A DNA stretch of 50,601 bases from Desulfuromonadaceae bacterium (GTDB taxonomy: Bacteria; Desulfobacterota; Desulfuromonadia; Geobacterales; Pseudopelobacteraceae). A program made the translations under genes and the position numbers. Positions 8,256 through 17,778 of this stretch are shown here, piece after piece. The first letter of the stretch is position 1, and each line of letters begins with the position of its first letter. Under the pieces are notes generated by a model. The model saw only the letters and a list, made by a program, of their open reading frames with translations. It did not search any database and was not told the DNA's origin. The DNA is taken from assembly GCA_028683435.1 (NCBI GenBank), contig JAQUIG010000016.1, positions 1 through 50,601 of the forward strand. Reading direction: 5' to 3'.

Positions 8256-9345
8256 TTTTTTAGGTTTCATACAAGGGTTGCTCCAGTCCCAGGAAGAAGA
8301 TTTTTTTCTGCTGTTCTGGGCCAAAGAGATTCTGGGGGCGCTGCTGATCCTGGCCCTGTTCTGGCTTTTGTCGCAACTGGTCGTTCTGGTGCTGGACAGA
8401 TGGGTGAGGCGCGTGACATCCTTCTCCTCAACCGATCTCGACGATCGTGTCTTGCAACGGGTTATCCCGTACGTTACACGACTGTTCGTGGTGCTGGGCG
8501 TCTACCTGGCCATCCGCTCGCTGCCGCTGAATGACAAGCTGGTGCTGATCTCTTCTGGCGTTATTTATGTTATCATGGTGGTGATCGTCTCTACTCTGAT
8601 CTACCATCTCCTTGGTGAGCTGACCAAATGGTATGTCGCCGGCCAAGATGAAACCGTCGGGACCGTCATGTCGCGCCAGATGGTGCCGATGGCCGAAAAG
8701 ATTGTTTTCCTTTTTCTGGTAGGTTCGGCTCTGATAGTGATACTTAGACATTTCAATTATGATGTTTTTTCGCTCGTTACCGCCCTTGGCATCGGCTCGC
8801 TGGCTATCGGACTGGCGGCAAAAGATACGCTGGCCAATATGATATCCGGCTTTACCATCATGCTGGATCGCCCGTTTCGCATCGGAGATCGTATTCAGCT
8901 GGTAGACGGCCAGATCGGAGATGTGGCTGATATCGGTCTGCGGAGCACCAAGATCAAGACCTTTGATAACCAGTTGCTGATTATTCCCAATTCAGACCTC
9001 TGTAATACGATGCTGACAAACCTGGCTTTCCCGAACAGCCGGGTCAGGGGGCGCATCAATATCGGTGTGGCGTATGACAGCGATGTCGATCAGGTAAAGC
9101 AGCTGTTGGTGGCAACCGCCGCCGAAGTTGATGATGTCCTGGCTGATCCTCTCCCAGAAGCATATTTTGTAACTTTTGGTGACTCTGCTCTCAATATGGC
9201 GCTTTTTTTCTGGGTTGAAGAGTACAGTGAGTTATTTGCCACCACGGATAAAGTCAACTCGCTTATTATCAAAAGGTTCGGCGAACACTCAATAGAGATT
9301 CCATTTCCAATCAGAACGGTGAAAATGCAAAAAGGAACAGACTGA
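8218..9345 (+). CDS. Small-conductance mechanosensitive channel (MscS family)
   Basis: 375 residues with about five hydrophobic segments (roughly 27-60, 80-103, 105-135, 157-178, 187-216) and a cytoplasmic beta/alpha domain. The pore helix and following MscS signature are visible: GSLAIGLAAKDTLANMISG, then DRPFRIGDRIQ and STKIKTFDNQLLIIPNS. It should gate an inner-membrane channel to release solutes on osmotic downshock. The start is uncertain: ATG 8218 overlaps purB by 38 bp, with GTG 8248 and TTG 8278 as in-frame alternatives, and none has a strong ribosome-binding site. purL begins one base after the stop, so translation is probably coupled. Confidence 0.9.
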   Translation: MLIQFSSACSVNSFLGFIQGLLQSQEEDFFLLFWAKEILGALLILALFWLLSQLVVLVLDRWVRRVTSFSSTDLDDRVLQRVIPYVTRLFVVLGVYLAIRSLPLNDKLVLISSGVIYVIMVVIVSTLIYHLLGELTKWYVAGQDETVGTVMSRQMVPMAEKIVFLFLVGSALIVILRHFNYDVFSLVTALGIGSLAIGLAAKDTLANMISGFTIMLDRPFRIGDRIQLVDGQIGDVADIGLRSTKIKTFDNQLLIIPNSDLCNTMLTNLAFPNSRVRGRINIGVAYDSDVDQVKQLLVATAAEVDDVLADPLPEAYFVTFGDSALNMALFFWVEEYSELFATTDKVNSLIIKRFGEHSIEIPFPIRTVKMQKGTD

Positions 9346-9346
9346 C

Positions 9347-12337
9347 ATGGCCAACAGAATAGAAACAGCATTAAGAGATGGTGTGCGCGATGCCAGAGGC
9401 GAGCGGATCAAGCGGGAGATCGAACATTTCCTGCATCTTGAGGTTGAAGAGGTACGTACCGTTGACGTCTACACGGTTGATGCTGATATTACCAAAGATG
9501 AGCTGGAACTGGCTGCGAGCGGTCCTTTCAGTGACCCGGTGATTCAGATCTGGAGCATCGATCGGCCGCTTGCCGCCGGTTTCGATTTTGCCGTTGAAGT
9601 CGGCTTTCGTCCCGGCGTTACCGACAATGTCGGTCGTACCGCCCGCGAGGCTGTTGCCTACCTCACCGGTCGTCCCTCTGCTGCCGGAGAAGGTGTGTAT
9701 TACTCGGTGCAATACCTTCTCAAAGGGCACCTCTCCTTGGCAGACATTGAAAAAATTACCACTGGCCTCCTCTGCAATACCCTCATTCAGCGTTATAGTA
9801 TTCTTGCAGCTCCTGACTTCACTGAAAAAGGCGGTTTTCCCGCCTCTGTGCCGAAGGTTAGCGGTGAGACAAAAGCCGAGGTGCGGGAAATAGATCTGGA
9901 AGTATCGGATGAAGAACTGATGCGGATCAGCAAGGATGGTGTACTCGCTCTGACCCTCGATGAGATGAAAATTATTCAGTCGCAGTACCGCGATCCGAAA
10001 GTTCTGGCAGGGCGTCAGGCGTTCGGCCTCGGCGCAAAGCCGACCGACGTGGAGTTGGAATGCCTGGCACAGACCTGGTCGGAGCATTGCAAGCATAAGA
10101 TTTTTGCCGGAACCGTGCAGTATGAAGATGAACAGGGCAACACGCAGGAGATCAAATCTCTGTTCAAATCGTTCATCCAACGGACGACGAAGGATGTCCG
10201 CGAACGGATGGGTGAGAAAGATTTCTGTCTCTCCGTATTCAAGGATAACGCCGGCGTCATTAAATTCAACGACAAACACTCCCTCGTTTTCAAGGTTGAA
10301 ACCCACAACTCCCCATCGGCACTGGATCCATACGGCGGAGCGCTGACCGGCATCGTCGGCGTCAACCGTGACCCGTTCGGAACCGGCATCGGAGCAAAAC
10401 TGATCTTCAACACGGATGTCTTCTGTTTCGCCGACCCGTTTTATGCTAAAGCGCTGCCCAGTCGTTTACTGCACCCGCGCCGGATCTATGAAGGAGTTAT
10501 TGAAGGAGTCGAGCATGGCGGCAACAAGAGCGGCATCCCGACCGTCAACGGTTCGCTGGTGTTCGATGACCGTTTTGCCGGCAAGCCGCTGGTTTTCTGC
10601 GGCACCGCCGGTTTTATGCCGGCTGTTGTCAATGGCCTCCCGGGGCATGAAAAGTCGATAAAACCGGGTGACCTCATTGTCATGACCGGCGGACGGATCG
10701 GCAAGGATGGCATACATGGCGCCACGTTCTCATCCGAAGAGCTGAACGAAAACTCGCCGGTAACTGCGGTGCAGATCGGCGATCCGATCACCCAGAAGCG
10801 GATGTTCGACTTTCTGATTCGGGCACGCGACAAGGGACTTTATCGCTTCATCACCGATAACGGCGCCGGTGGTTTGTCGTCCTCCATCGGCGAGATGGCT
10901 GGCGAATGCGGCGGTTGCCGGATGGATCTTGCCAAGGCTCCGCTCAAATATCCCGGTCTCAATCCATGGGAAATACTGATTTCAGAAGCCCAGGAGCGGA
11001 TGTCTTTGGCCGTTCCGCCCGAGCAGATTGACGAATTCCTTGCCATGGCTCTGCGCTTTGGGGTGGAGGCGACCGTTCTCGGTGAGTTTACCGATAACGG
11101 CGTCTTCCACATGCTCTACGGCGAGGAGACGGTCGCCTGGCTGCCGATGGAGTTCATGCATGAAGGGCTCCCCCCGATGCAGCTGCCCGCCAAGTGGACC
11201 CCTCCGCAGCATGAGGAACCGGTTCTGAAAGAAAAAGCGGATTATACCGGGGACCTGCAGCAGCTGCTGGCTGCGCTGAACATCTGTTCCAAGGAGTCGG
11301 TAGTTCGCCGCTATGACCACGAAGTACAGGGAGGTTCTGTCGTCAAGCCTTTCACCGGTGTGGCCAACGACGGCCCATCCGATGCGGCGGTTGTCAGGCC
11401 GTTGCTCGATTCATTTGAAGGGGTGGTCACAGCCCACGGCATCTGCCCCCGCTTCTCGGATATCGATACCTATCATATGACGGCCAACGCCGTTGATGAA
11501 GCGCTGCGCAACTATGTGGCGGTCGGTGGCTCTCTTGATCTTGTTGCCGGTCTCGACAACTTCTGCTGGTGCGATCCGGTCCAATCGGAGAAGACCCCGG
11601 ACGGTGCTTACAAAATGGCCCAGCTGGTACGCTCCAACCAGGCGCTGTACGACGTCTGCATGGATTACAACCTGCCGCTGATCTCCGGCAAGGACTCCAT
11701 GAAGAACGACTTTTACGACGGCACGACCAAAATATCCATCCCGCCGACACTTCTCTTTTCGGTTATCGGCAAGATCGATGATGCGAGAAAAGCGGTCACG
11801 ATGGACGTCAAGCGGCCGGGCGATATCGTATATCTTCTCGGCACAACGGCGGACGAACTGGGTGGCTCCGAATATCTGGCGCTCTTAGGATCTGTCGGCA
11901 ACAAAATTCCGAAGGTTGACACTGCCGAGGCTTATGTGCGCTACCAGGCGTATCACGGAGCGGTCAATCAGGGGACAGTGGCTTCCTGCCATGATCTCTC
12001 CGACGGCGGTTTGGCGGTTGCTGCGGCAGAATCAGCTTTTGCCGGAGGGTTCGGCATGACACTTGACCTCTCCCGCGTGCTCTGGAAAGGTGATATTGCC
12101 GGAAAAAGCGATTTAGTGCTGCTCTTCTCCGAATCAGCATCCCGTCACCTGGTAACTGTTCACCCGGAAAAACGTGCCCAGTTCGAGGCGCTCATGGGTG
12201 GCACCTGCTTTGCGTCTGTCGGAGTTGTGACGGAAGGTCAGCAGTTTTCTGTTACCGGACTGAACGGTGCCACCGTTGTCAAAGCCGATCTGGCAGAGCT
12301 GAAAGAGGCGTGGCAGCAGACGTTGCGGGAGCTGTAG
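9347..12337 (+). CDS. purL: Phosphoribosylformylglycinamidine synthase, synthetase subunit (long-form PurL without glutaminase domain)
   Basis: 996 residues. The N-terminal ~170 residues form a PurS-like domain (VEVGFRPGVTDNVGRTA), followed by two PurM-like halves. ATP/FGAR-site motifs include ETHNSPSALDPYGG (T319, H320, N321) and SGKDSMKNDF in the second half. Known PurL types are ~740 residues (with separate PurS and PurQ) or ~1,250-1,300 residues with a fused C-terminal glutaminase. This one keeps the N-terminal domain but ends before the glutaminase, which is encoded by purQ 1.8 kb downstream. AAGGA precedes the ATG. It converts FGAR, ATP and ammonia from glutamine to FGAM. recQ overlaps its last codons. 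Confidence 0.94.
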   Translation: MANRIETALRDGVRDARGERIKREIEHFLHLEVEEVRTVDVYTVDADITKDELELAASGPFSDPVIQIWSIDRPLAAGFDFAVEVGFRPGVTDNVGRTAREAVAYLTGRPSAAGEGVYYSVQYLLKGHLSLADIEKITTGLLCNTLIQRYSILAAPDFTEKGGFPASVPKVSGETKAEVREIDLEVSDEELMRISKDGVLALTLDEMKIIQSQYRDPKVLAGRQAFGLGAKPTDVELECLAQTWSEHCKHKIFAGTVQYEDEQGNTQEIKSLFKSFIQRTTKDVRERMGEKDFCLSVFKDNAGVIKFNDKHSLVFKVETHNSPSALDPYGGALTGIVGVNRDPFGTGIGAKLIFNTDVFCFADPFYAKALPSRLLHPRRIYEGVIEGVEHGGNKSGIPTVNGSLVFDDRFAGKPLVFCGTAGFMPAVVNGLPGHEKSIKPGDLIVMTGGRIGKDGIHGATFSSEELNENSPVTAVQIGDPITQKRMFDFLIRARDKGLYRFITDNGAGGLSSSIGEMAGECGGCRMDLAKAPLKYPGLNPWEILISEAQERMSLAVPPEQIDEFLAMALRFGVEATVLGEFTDNGVFHMLYGEETVAWLPMEFMHEGLPPMQLPAKWTPPQHEEPVLKEKADYTGDLQQLLAALNICSKESVVRRYDHEVQGGSVVKPFTGVANDGPSDAAVVRPLLDSFEGVVTAHGICPRFSDIDTYHMTANAVDEALRNYVAVGGSLDLVAGLDNFCWCDPVQSEKTPDGAYKMAQLVRSNQALYDVCMDYNLPLISGKDSMKNDFYDGTTKISIPPTLLFSVIGKIDDARKAVTMDVKRPGDIVYLLGTTADELGGSEYLALLGSVGNKIPKVDTAEAYVRYQAYHGAVNQGTVASCHDLSDGGLAVAAAESAFAGGFGMTLDLSRVLWKGDIAGKSDLVLLFSESASRHLVTVHPEKRAQFEALMGGTCFASVGVVTEGQQFSVTGLNGATVVKADLAELKEAWQQTLREL

Positions 12338-14148
12338 CCATTTCCGGAACAATCCATCACACTCTCAAAACAATCTTCGGTTACCACGACTTCCGCGCCC
12401 CCCAGCAGGATGTTATCGAGCGGGTGGTGGCTGGCGAGGATGTTTTTCTCGTTATGCCGACCGGCGGGGGGAAGTCGCTCTGTTTCCAGATACCGGCTCT
12501 TCACCGGGATGGGGTGGCAATTGTCGTTTCGCCGTTGATCGCCCTGATGAAGGACCAGGTTGATGCGCTGATAGCCAACGGCGTTCGGGCTACATGCCTC
12601 AATTCATCCCTCTCCGCCTCTGAGGTTGGACGTGTTTTTCAACAGATGGATACCGCTGCGCTTGATCTGTTGTATGTCGCTCCGGAACGGTTGATGATGC
12701 CGGAATTTCTGGCGCGGCTTAGGCTTTTGAAACTGTCACTGTTTGCCATCGATGAGGCGCACTGCATTTCGCAGTGGGGGCATGACTTCCGCCCTGAATA
12801 TACGCAGCTTGGACGGCTGCGGACGCTTTTTCCGGATGTGCCGATTGTTGCGATGACCGCCACTGCCGATCCGGAAACGCGCAAGGATATCCTCGGCCAG
12901 TTGGGGTTGGCTGATGCGGCGGTCTTTGTTGCCGGGTTTGATCGTCCCAACATCACCTACACGGTTATTCCCAAACAGAAACCGCTGGTGCAGATGGCTG
13001 CATTCTTGAGTGGCAGGCGAGACGAAGCCGGCATTGTCTATGCGCTGAGCCGCAAGCGTGTGGAACAGGTGGCCGAACGGTTGCAGCAGGCCGGTTTTTC
13101 GGCGGCAGCCTACCATGCCGGTCTGCCTGATTATGAGCGCAAGCGGGTGCAGGACGCCTTTCGCAAGGACGATATCCGCATCGTTGTGGCGACAGTGGCT
13201 TTCGGCATGGGGATCGACAAGCCGAATGTGCGTTTCGTGGTGCATTACGATATGCCGAAGAGTGTTGAGAGCTATTATCAGGAGACCGGCAGGGCAGGGC
13301 GTGACGGACTGCCATCCGAGGCGCTGATGCTGTTCGGTATGGGTGATGTCATGACCGCCCGCAAGTTGATTGAGAATAGCGACAATGCCGAGCGGGTCAA
13401 GATTGAAATCCAGAAGCTGAACGCCATGGTTGGCTATGCCGAGGCGTTGACCTGTCGCCGCCGGGCACTGCTGTCCTATTTTGGCGATTTGCGCGAACAT
13501 GATTGTGATAACTGCGATATCTGCACCGACCCTCCCAAACGATTCGATGCTTCCGAACAGGCAAAAAAAGCGCTTTCCTGCGTCTATCGCGTTGGCGAAC
13601 GTTTTGGTATGATGCATGTCATTGAGGTACTGCGTGGCAGTAAAAATCAGCGGGTCCTCGACTTTAGACACAATCAGCTTTCAACCTACGGCATCGGCAG
13701 TGATACGTCGGCTACAGAATGGGAAAATATCATCCGTCAACTGATTCATCTAGGGTTTCTGGCGCAGGACTTCACCCGTTTTGGTGTCCTGAAGCTGACG
13801 CCGGCAGCACGTCCGGTTTTAAAGGGGGAAACTCAGGTAATTCTCGGCAGGCCGCGTGACGCGGTGGAGACGGTGGCGAAGGGTAAGAAGCGCGCCGGTG
13901 GCCGAAAAGATTATGATCAGGCGCTGTTTGATGCGCTGCGGGCAACACGTAAAAACATTGCCGATGAAGCCGGTGTACCACCCTTTGTGGTGTTTTCCGA
14001 CGCAACCCTGGCAGAAATGGCGCGCAGCAGACCGACCCATTCACGCGAAATGTTACAGGTCAGCGGCGTGGGAGAACACAAGCTGCGTCAGTATGGCAAG
14101 GCCTTTATGGATGTAATTTCCTCATATGGTAAGGAGAATGGTAATTAA
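12310..14148 (+). CDS. recQ: ATP-dependent DNA helicase RecQ
   Basis: 612 residues, the usual RecQ length, with all domains. Helicase core: FRAPQQDVI Q-motif, PTGGGKS Walker A (K55), DEAH (148-151) followed by the aromatic-rich CISQWGHDFRPEY loop, and GRAGRDG motif VI. Next is the zinc-binding region (CRRRALLSYFG, then CDNCDIC), a winged-helix RQC region, and a C-terminal HRDC domain near residues 530-605 (MLQVSGVGEHKL). It unwinds recombination intermediates 3'-5'. The GTG start at 12310 overlaps purL by 28 bp and its TAA shares a base with the purQ ATG. recQ is thus embedded in the purine operon. Confidence 0.95.
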   Translation: MAADVAGAVAISGTIHHTLKTIFGYHDFRAPQQDVIERVVAGEDVFLVMPTGGGKSLCFQIPALHRDGVAIVVSPLIALMKDQVDALIANGVRATCLNSSLSASEVGRVFQQMDTAALDLLYVAPERLMMPEFLARLRLLKLSLFAIDEAHCISQWGHDFRPEYTQLGRLRTLFPDVPIVAMTATADPETRKDILGQLGLADAAVFVAGFDRPNITYTVIPKQKPLVQMAAFLSGRRDEAGIVYALSRKRVEQVAERLQQAGFSAAAYHAGLPDYERKRVQDAFRKDDIRIVVATVAFGMGIDKPNVRFVVHYDMPKSVESYYQETGRAGRDGLPSEALMLFGMGDVMTARKLIENSDNAERVKIEIQKLNAMVGYAEALTCRRRALLSYFGDLREHDCDNCDICTDPPKRFDASEQAKKALSCVYRVGERFGMMHVIEVLRGSKNQRVLDFRHNQLSTYGIGSDTSATEWENIIRQLIHLGFLAQDFTRFGVLKLTPAARPVLKGETQVILGRPRDAVETVAKGKKRAGGRKDYDQALFDALRATRKNIADEAGVPPFVVFSDATLAEMARSRPTHSREMLQVSGVGEHKLRQYGKAFMDVISSYGKENGN

Positions 14149-14975
14149 TGAAACCAACACGCGCAATCGTCATAACCGGCAACGGTACCAACTGCGAGAT
14201 GGAAGCGGCCCACGCCTGCCGCCTGGGCGGTTTTGATGAAACCGTTATAGCCCATATCGCCGAGATCCTCTCCGGAGAGATCCGGCTGGACGACTTTCAT
14301 TTTCTCAATCTGACTGGCGGATTTCTCGACGGTGACGACCTGGGGAGCGCCAAGGCCCAGGCCAATCGCCTGAAGAATGCAGCGGTGGCCGGCGGCCAAG
14401 AAAAGCTTGTCGACCAGTTTACCCGCTTTATCGCCGACGGCAAGTTGATCCTTGGTGTCTGCAACGGTTTTCAGTTGATGGTCAAGATGGGGATGTTGCC
14501 CGGTTTCGACGGCGAATATCTGCACCAGACGGTCACACTGACTCACAACGACTGTGGCCGCTTTCAGGATCGCTGGACATACCTGAAGACCGATTCATCA
14601 TCTCCCAGCATCTTTACCCGTGGCATTGACAGGGGGTTGTATCTGCCGGTGCGCCACGGTGAAGGAAAGTTTTTGTGTGATTCCGATGCCATGTTGGCGC
14701 GGATCGAAGGCGAACATCTGGCGGTGTTGCGTTACAGCGATGCCGGGTACAAAGAAGCAACGATGGAGTTTCCCGCCAACCCGAACGGCTCAACGGCCGC
14801 CATTGCGGCCCTGTGCGACCCGACCGGTCGCTTGATGGGGCTTATGCCGCATCCCGAGGCTTTTGTCCATTACACCCAGCACCCTCGCTGGACCAGAGAA
14901 AATCTGCCGGAAGAGGGGGACGGTCTGATCTTCTACAAAAATGCTGCCGAGTATGTTGGAAAGAATCTAATCTGA
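14148..14975 (+). CDS. purQ: Phosphoribosylformylglycinamidine synthase, glutaminase subunit
   Basis: 275 residues of class I glutamine amidotransferase. The nucleophile is C105 in GVCNGFQL, and the His/Glu pair is H235 and E237 in MPHPEAF. The N-terminus, ITGNGTNCEMEAAHA, resembles the glutaminase part of long fused PurL enzymes more than short PurQ (~225 residues). It supplies ammonia to PurL. Start and preceding recQ stop share one base (TAATG), so translation depends on reading through recQ. purF follows after 26 bp. Confidence 0.93.
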   Translation: MKPTRAIVITGNGTNCEMEAAHACRLGGFDETVIAHIAEILSGEIRLDDFHFLNLTGGFLDGDDLGSAKAQANRLKNAAVAGGQEKLVDQFTRFIADGKLILGVCNGFQLMVKMGMLPGFDGEYLHQTVTLTHNDCGRFQDRWTYLKTDSSSPSIFTRGIDRGLYLPVRHGEGKFLCDSDAMLARIEGEHLAVLRYSDAGYKEATMEFPANPNGSTAAIAALCDPTGRLMGLMPHPEAFVHYTQHPRWTRENLPEEGDGLIFYKNAAEYVGKNLI

Positions 14976-15001
14976 TTCACAATCAAAGTGGAGCCTTTAC
15001 T

Positions 15002-16429
15002 ATGAAGTTATCCCGTCCTCAAGAAGAATGCGGTGTTTTTGGTATTTACAATCATTCTGAAGCATCTAATCTGACCTATCTCGGTCTCTACGCCTTGCAG
15101 CATCGCGGCCAGGAAAGCTGCGGCATTGTCTCCTCAGACGGTGAATCGCTGTACGCTCACAAGCGGATGGGACTGGTTGCGGATGTTTTCAGCAATCCGG
15201 ATGTCTTCAAAAAACTGCCGGGCAAATCGGCTATCGGGCATGTTCGCTATTCGACTGCCGGGGCTTCGGTGGAAAAAAACGTGCAGCCGATCATGGTTGA
15301 CTATTCGCGTGGCTCAATCGCGGTCGCCCACAACGGCAACCTGGTCAATGCGCAGCTGCTGAAGTCGGAGCTGGAGGCCTACGGTTCGATTTTCCAGACG
15401 ACGATGGATACGGAAATAATTATTCATCTTATTGCCGCGTACAAGACAAACTCGCTTGTTGACCGTATTTCTGATTCCTTGAAGCGCGTCCAGGGTGCAT
15501 ACTGCCTGCTTTTCCTGACCGAGAGCCGCATGATCGCGGTGCGTGACCCGAACGGCTTCCGGCCTTTGTGCCTCGGTAAACTGGGTAACGCCTGGGTTGT
15601 CGCATCTGAAAGCTGTGCTCTTGATCTGATCGAAGCCGACTTTGTTCGCGAGATCGAACCTGGTGAAATGGTTGTCTGCACCAAAGATGGCGGTATCAAG
15701 TCACTCTTTCCGTTCAAAAAGATCGAACCGACCCCATGCATCTTTGAATTCGTTTATTTTGCTCGTCCCGATTCGTACATATTCGGCAGGAATGTCTACC
15801 TGGCCCGGAAAGAGCTGGGTCGCCAGCTGGCGCGTGAATATCCGGTGGATGCCGATGTTGTCATAGCGGTGCCAGATTCCGGCGTTCCTGCCGCCATGGG
15901 ATACGCGGAGGAGTCCGGCATACCGTTCGAGCTCGGTCTGATCCGCAACCACTATGTCGGCAGGACGTTCATAGAGCCGGCCCAGGCTATTCGTCACTTT
16001 GGTGTTAAAATAAAGCTCAATCCGGTGCGCGAACTTCTCCGCGGGAAGCGGGTCGTCGTGATTGATGACTCGATCGTGCGCGGCACCACGTCGCGCAAGA
16101 TCGTTAAAATGGTACGGCAAGCGGGTGCAAAAGAGGTCCATTTGAGGATTTCATCGCCACCTACCAGCTTCCCGTGCTACTACGGTATCGATACGCCGAA
16201 CCGCAAGGAGCTTATTTCCTCATCGCATACGATCGACGAGATCTGTCGCTATGTTACCGCCGATTCTTTGGGGTATCTGTCCGAAGAAGGTTTGGTCGCC
16301 TCGATCGGCCACGGCGACAACCGCTATTGCAAAGCCTGTTTTGCCGGAAAATATCCGGTTGCATTCCCCAAACCTGTGGATGTTCCGCAGATGGGATTAT
16401 TCGAAGAGGAGCATTCGGAACATGAGTGA
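15002..16429 (+). CDS. purF: Amidophosphoribosyltransferase
   Basis: 475 residues. It makes phosphoribosylamine from PRPP and glutamine, the first committed purine step. The N-terminal nucleophile is preceded by a nine-residue propeptide (MKLSRPQEE, then C10 in CGVFGI), which implies self-processing as in the Bacillus type. Cysteines in TPCIFEF, SFPCYYG and NRYCKACF sit where the Bacillus enzyme binds its [4Fe-4S] cluster. The PRPP motif is VVVIDDSIVRGTTS. The ATG at 15002 gives the family start; earlier in-frame codons overlap purQ. The 3' end overlaps pyrE by 8 bp. Confidence 0.95.
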   Translation: MKLSRPQEECGVFGIYNHSEASNLTYLGLYALQHRGQESCGIVSSDGESLYAHKRMGLVADVFSNPDVFKKLPGKSAIGHVRYSTAGASVEKNVQPIMVDYSRGSIAVAHNGNLVNAQLLKSELEAYGSIFQTTMDTEIIIHLIAAYKTNSLVDRISDSLKRVQGAYCLLFLTESRMIAVRDPNGFRPLCLGKLGNAWVVASESCALDLIEADFVREIEPGEMVVCTKDGGIKSLFPFKKIEPTPCIFEFVYFARPDSYIFGRNVYLARKELGRQLAREYPVDADVVIAVPDSGVPAAMGYAEESGIPFELGLIRNHYVGRTFIEPAQAIRHFGVKIKLNPVRELLRGKRVVVIDDSIVRGTTSRKIVKMVRQAGAKEVHLRISSPPTSFPCYYGIDTPNRKELISSSHTIDEICRYVTADSLGYLSEEGLVASIGHGDNRYCKACFAGKYPVAFPKPVDVPQMGLFEEEHSEHE

Positions 16430-16973
16430 ACGCGAACAACTGAAGAAGATCATACTGGAGCTGTCGTACGAAAAACGCATGGTGACACTGGCTTCCGGTC
16501 GTCAGAGTGATTTTTATTTCGACGGCAAGCAGACCACGCTGCATGCTGAAGGGGGCTTTCTGGTCGGCAAGCTGTTTTATGATGCCATCAAGGATGTTGA
16601 AGGGGTTCAGGCGGTTGGCGGCATTACGCTGGGTGCCGATCCTATCGCCACGGCGACATCAATTGCCGCTCATCTGGCCGGCAGGAACATGCATGCCTTC
16701 ATTATCCGCAAGGAGCCGAAAGGTCACGGCACCGGCCAGTGGCTGGAAGGACGCAAAAACCTTCCTGCCGGAACCAGAGTCATCATCGTTGAAGACGTCG
16801 TTACCACCGGCGGCTCGTCAATGAAGGCGGTGCGCCGGGCAGAAGAAGAGGGTCTGGTGGTACTCGGTATCGTGACGCTGGTTGATCGCGAAGAGGGTGG
16901 CCGCGAAAATATCGAGGCGGAAGGGTACTGGCTGAGATCGCTCTTTACCAAGAGCCAGTTGGTTGGCGAATAG
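16422..16973 (+). CDS. pyrE: Orotate phosphoribosyltransferase
   Basis: 183 residues with the PRPP loop VIIVEDVVTTGGSS (~residue 122) and the N-terminal GRQSDFYFDGKQ. It attaches orotate to PRPP to give OMP in pyrimidine synthesis. The ATG at 16422, with GAGGAG shortly upstream, lies inside the end of purF (8 bp overlap), so expression is coupled to the purine genes: both consume PRPP. It is the last gene before a strong terminator. Confidence 0.93.
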   Translation: MSEREQLKKIILELSYEKRMVTLASGRQSDFYFDGKQTTLHAEGGFLVGKLFYDAIKDVEGVQAVGGITLGADPIATATSIAAHLAGRNMHAFIIRKEPKGHGTGQWLEGRKNLPAGTRVIIVEDVVTTGGSSMKAVRRAEEEGLVVLGIVTLVDREEGGRENIEAEGYWLRSLFTKSQLVGE

Positions 16974-16982
16974 GAAATCATG

Positions 16983-17014
16983 AAAAGTCCCGCTGGGTGC
17001 AGCGGGACTTTTTT
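16983..17014 (+). terminator. Rho-independent terminator after pyrE
   Basis: A perfect 10-bp stem, AAGTCCCGCT (16985-16994) with AGCGGGACTT (17001-17010), a six-base loop and a T run to 17014. It closes the purB-to-pyrE transcript 10 bases after the pyrE stop. Confidence 0.92.
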
Positions 17015-17033
17015 AAACTGGATATAGTACGTT

Positions 17034-17777
17034 ATGACCAAAAAACGCCTTGATACTCTGATTCTGGAACGCGGTCTGGCAATTTCAATCGAGAAGGCCA
17101 GAGCCTTGATCATGGCCGGACAGGTCGTCGTAGGTGACCACACCGTTGACAAGGCCGGTCAGCTGGTAATGCTTGATGCGGACATTCGTCTCAAGGGAGA
17201 ACAACTCCTTTACGTCAGTCGTGGCGGCCTCAAGCTGCGCAAGGCGCTCGATGAGTTTGGCGTCGATGTGACCGGTCTGGTCGCCGTCGATGTCGGGTCC
17301 TCTACCGGCGGCTTCACCGATTGTCTGCTCCAGGCGGGGGCGGCCAAAGTCTTTGCCATTGATGTCGGCTATAGTCAGTTAGCCTGGAAGCTGCAGCAGG
17401 ATCCGCGTGTCATCAGCATGGAGAGGACCAATATCCGTACGGTCACGCCGGATCAGCTCGATGATGAGCCGGTGCTGGCGACTATTGACGCCTCGTTCAT
17501 TCCGCTGGCCAAGGTGCTTCCTGCAACGGTTGCTTTATTGAAGGCGGGTGGTCGGATCATTGCCCTGATCAAGCCGCAGTTTGAGGTCGGTAAGGGTGAA
17601 GTGGGGAAGGGGGGGATCGTCCGCGACCCCGCAGCCCATGAAAAAGTTATTGAGGATGTCCGCCGGACCGCTCTCGAGTTGGGGCTCACGGTCACCGGGC
17701 TGTGTGAATCCCCCATTACCGGGGCTGACGGCAACCGTGAGTTTCTGATACTGTTGCAATTACCGGAAGGAGGCTAA
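17034..17777 (+). CDS. tlyA: TlyA family rRNA 2'-O-methyltransferase / haemolysin-like protein
   Basis: 247 residues. An N-terminal S4 RNA-binding domain (LDTLILERGLA, residues ~5-60) is followed by a Rossmann methyltransferase domain with SAM motif AVDVGSSTGGFTDCLLQ near residue 85. The catalytic K-D-K-E set is plausible in SRGGLKL, IDASF and IKPQFE. TlyA enzymes 2'-O-methylate rRNA; the haemolysin label is historical. No clear ribosome-binding site precedes the ATG, which starts 20 bp after the terminator. The HIT gene starts one base after its stop. Confidence 0.93.
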   Translation: MTKKRLDTLILERGLAISIEKARALIMAGQVVVGDHTVDKAGQLVMLDADIRLKGEQLLYVSRGGLKLRKALDEFGVDVTGLVAVDVGSSTGGFTDCLLQAGAAKVFAIDVGYSQLAWKLQQDPRVISMERTNIRTVTPDQLDDEPVLATIDASFIPLAKVLPATVALLKAGGRIIALIKPQFEVGKGEVGKGGIVRDPAAHEKVIEDVRRTALELGLTVTGLCESPITGADGNREFLILLQLPEGG

Positions 17778-17778
17778 T

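Noticed and set aside
9371-10306. Minus-strand 311-codon frame within purL
   Set aside because: Antisense to conserved PurL sequence with no recognisable product; one of many such shadows in the housekeeping genes.
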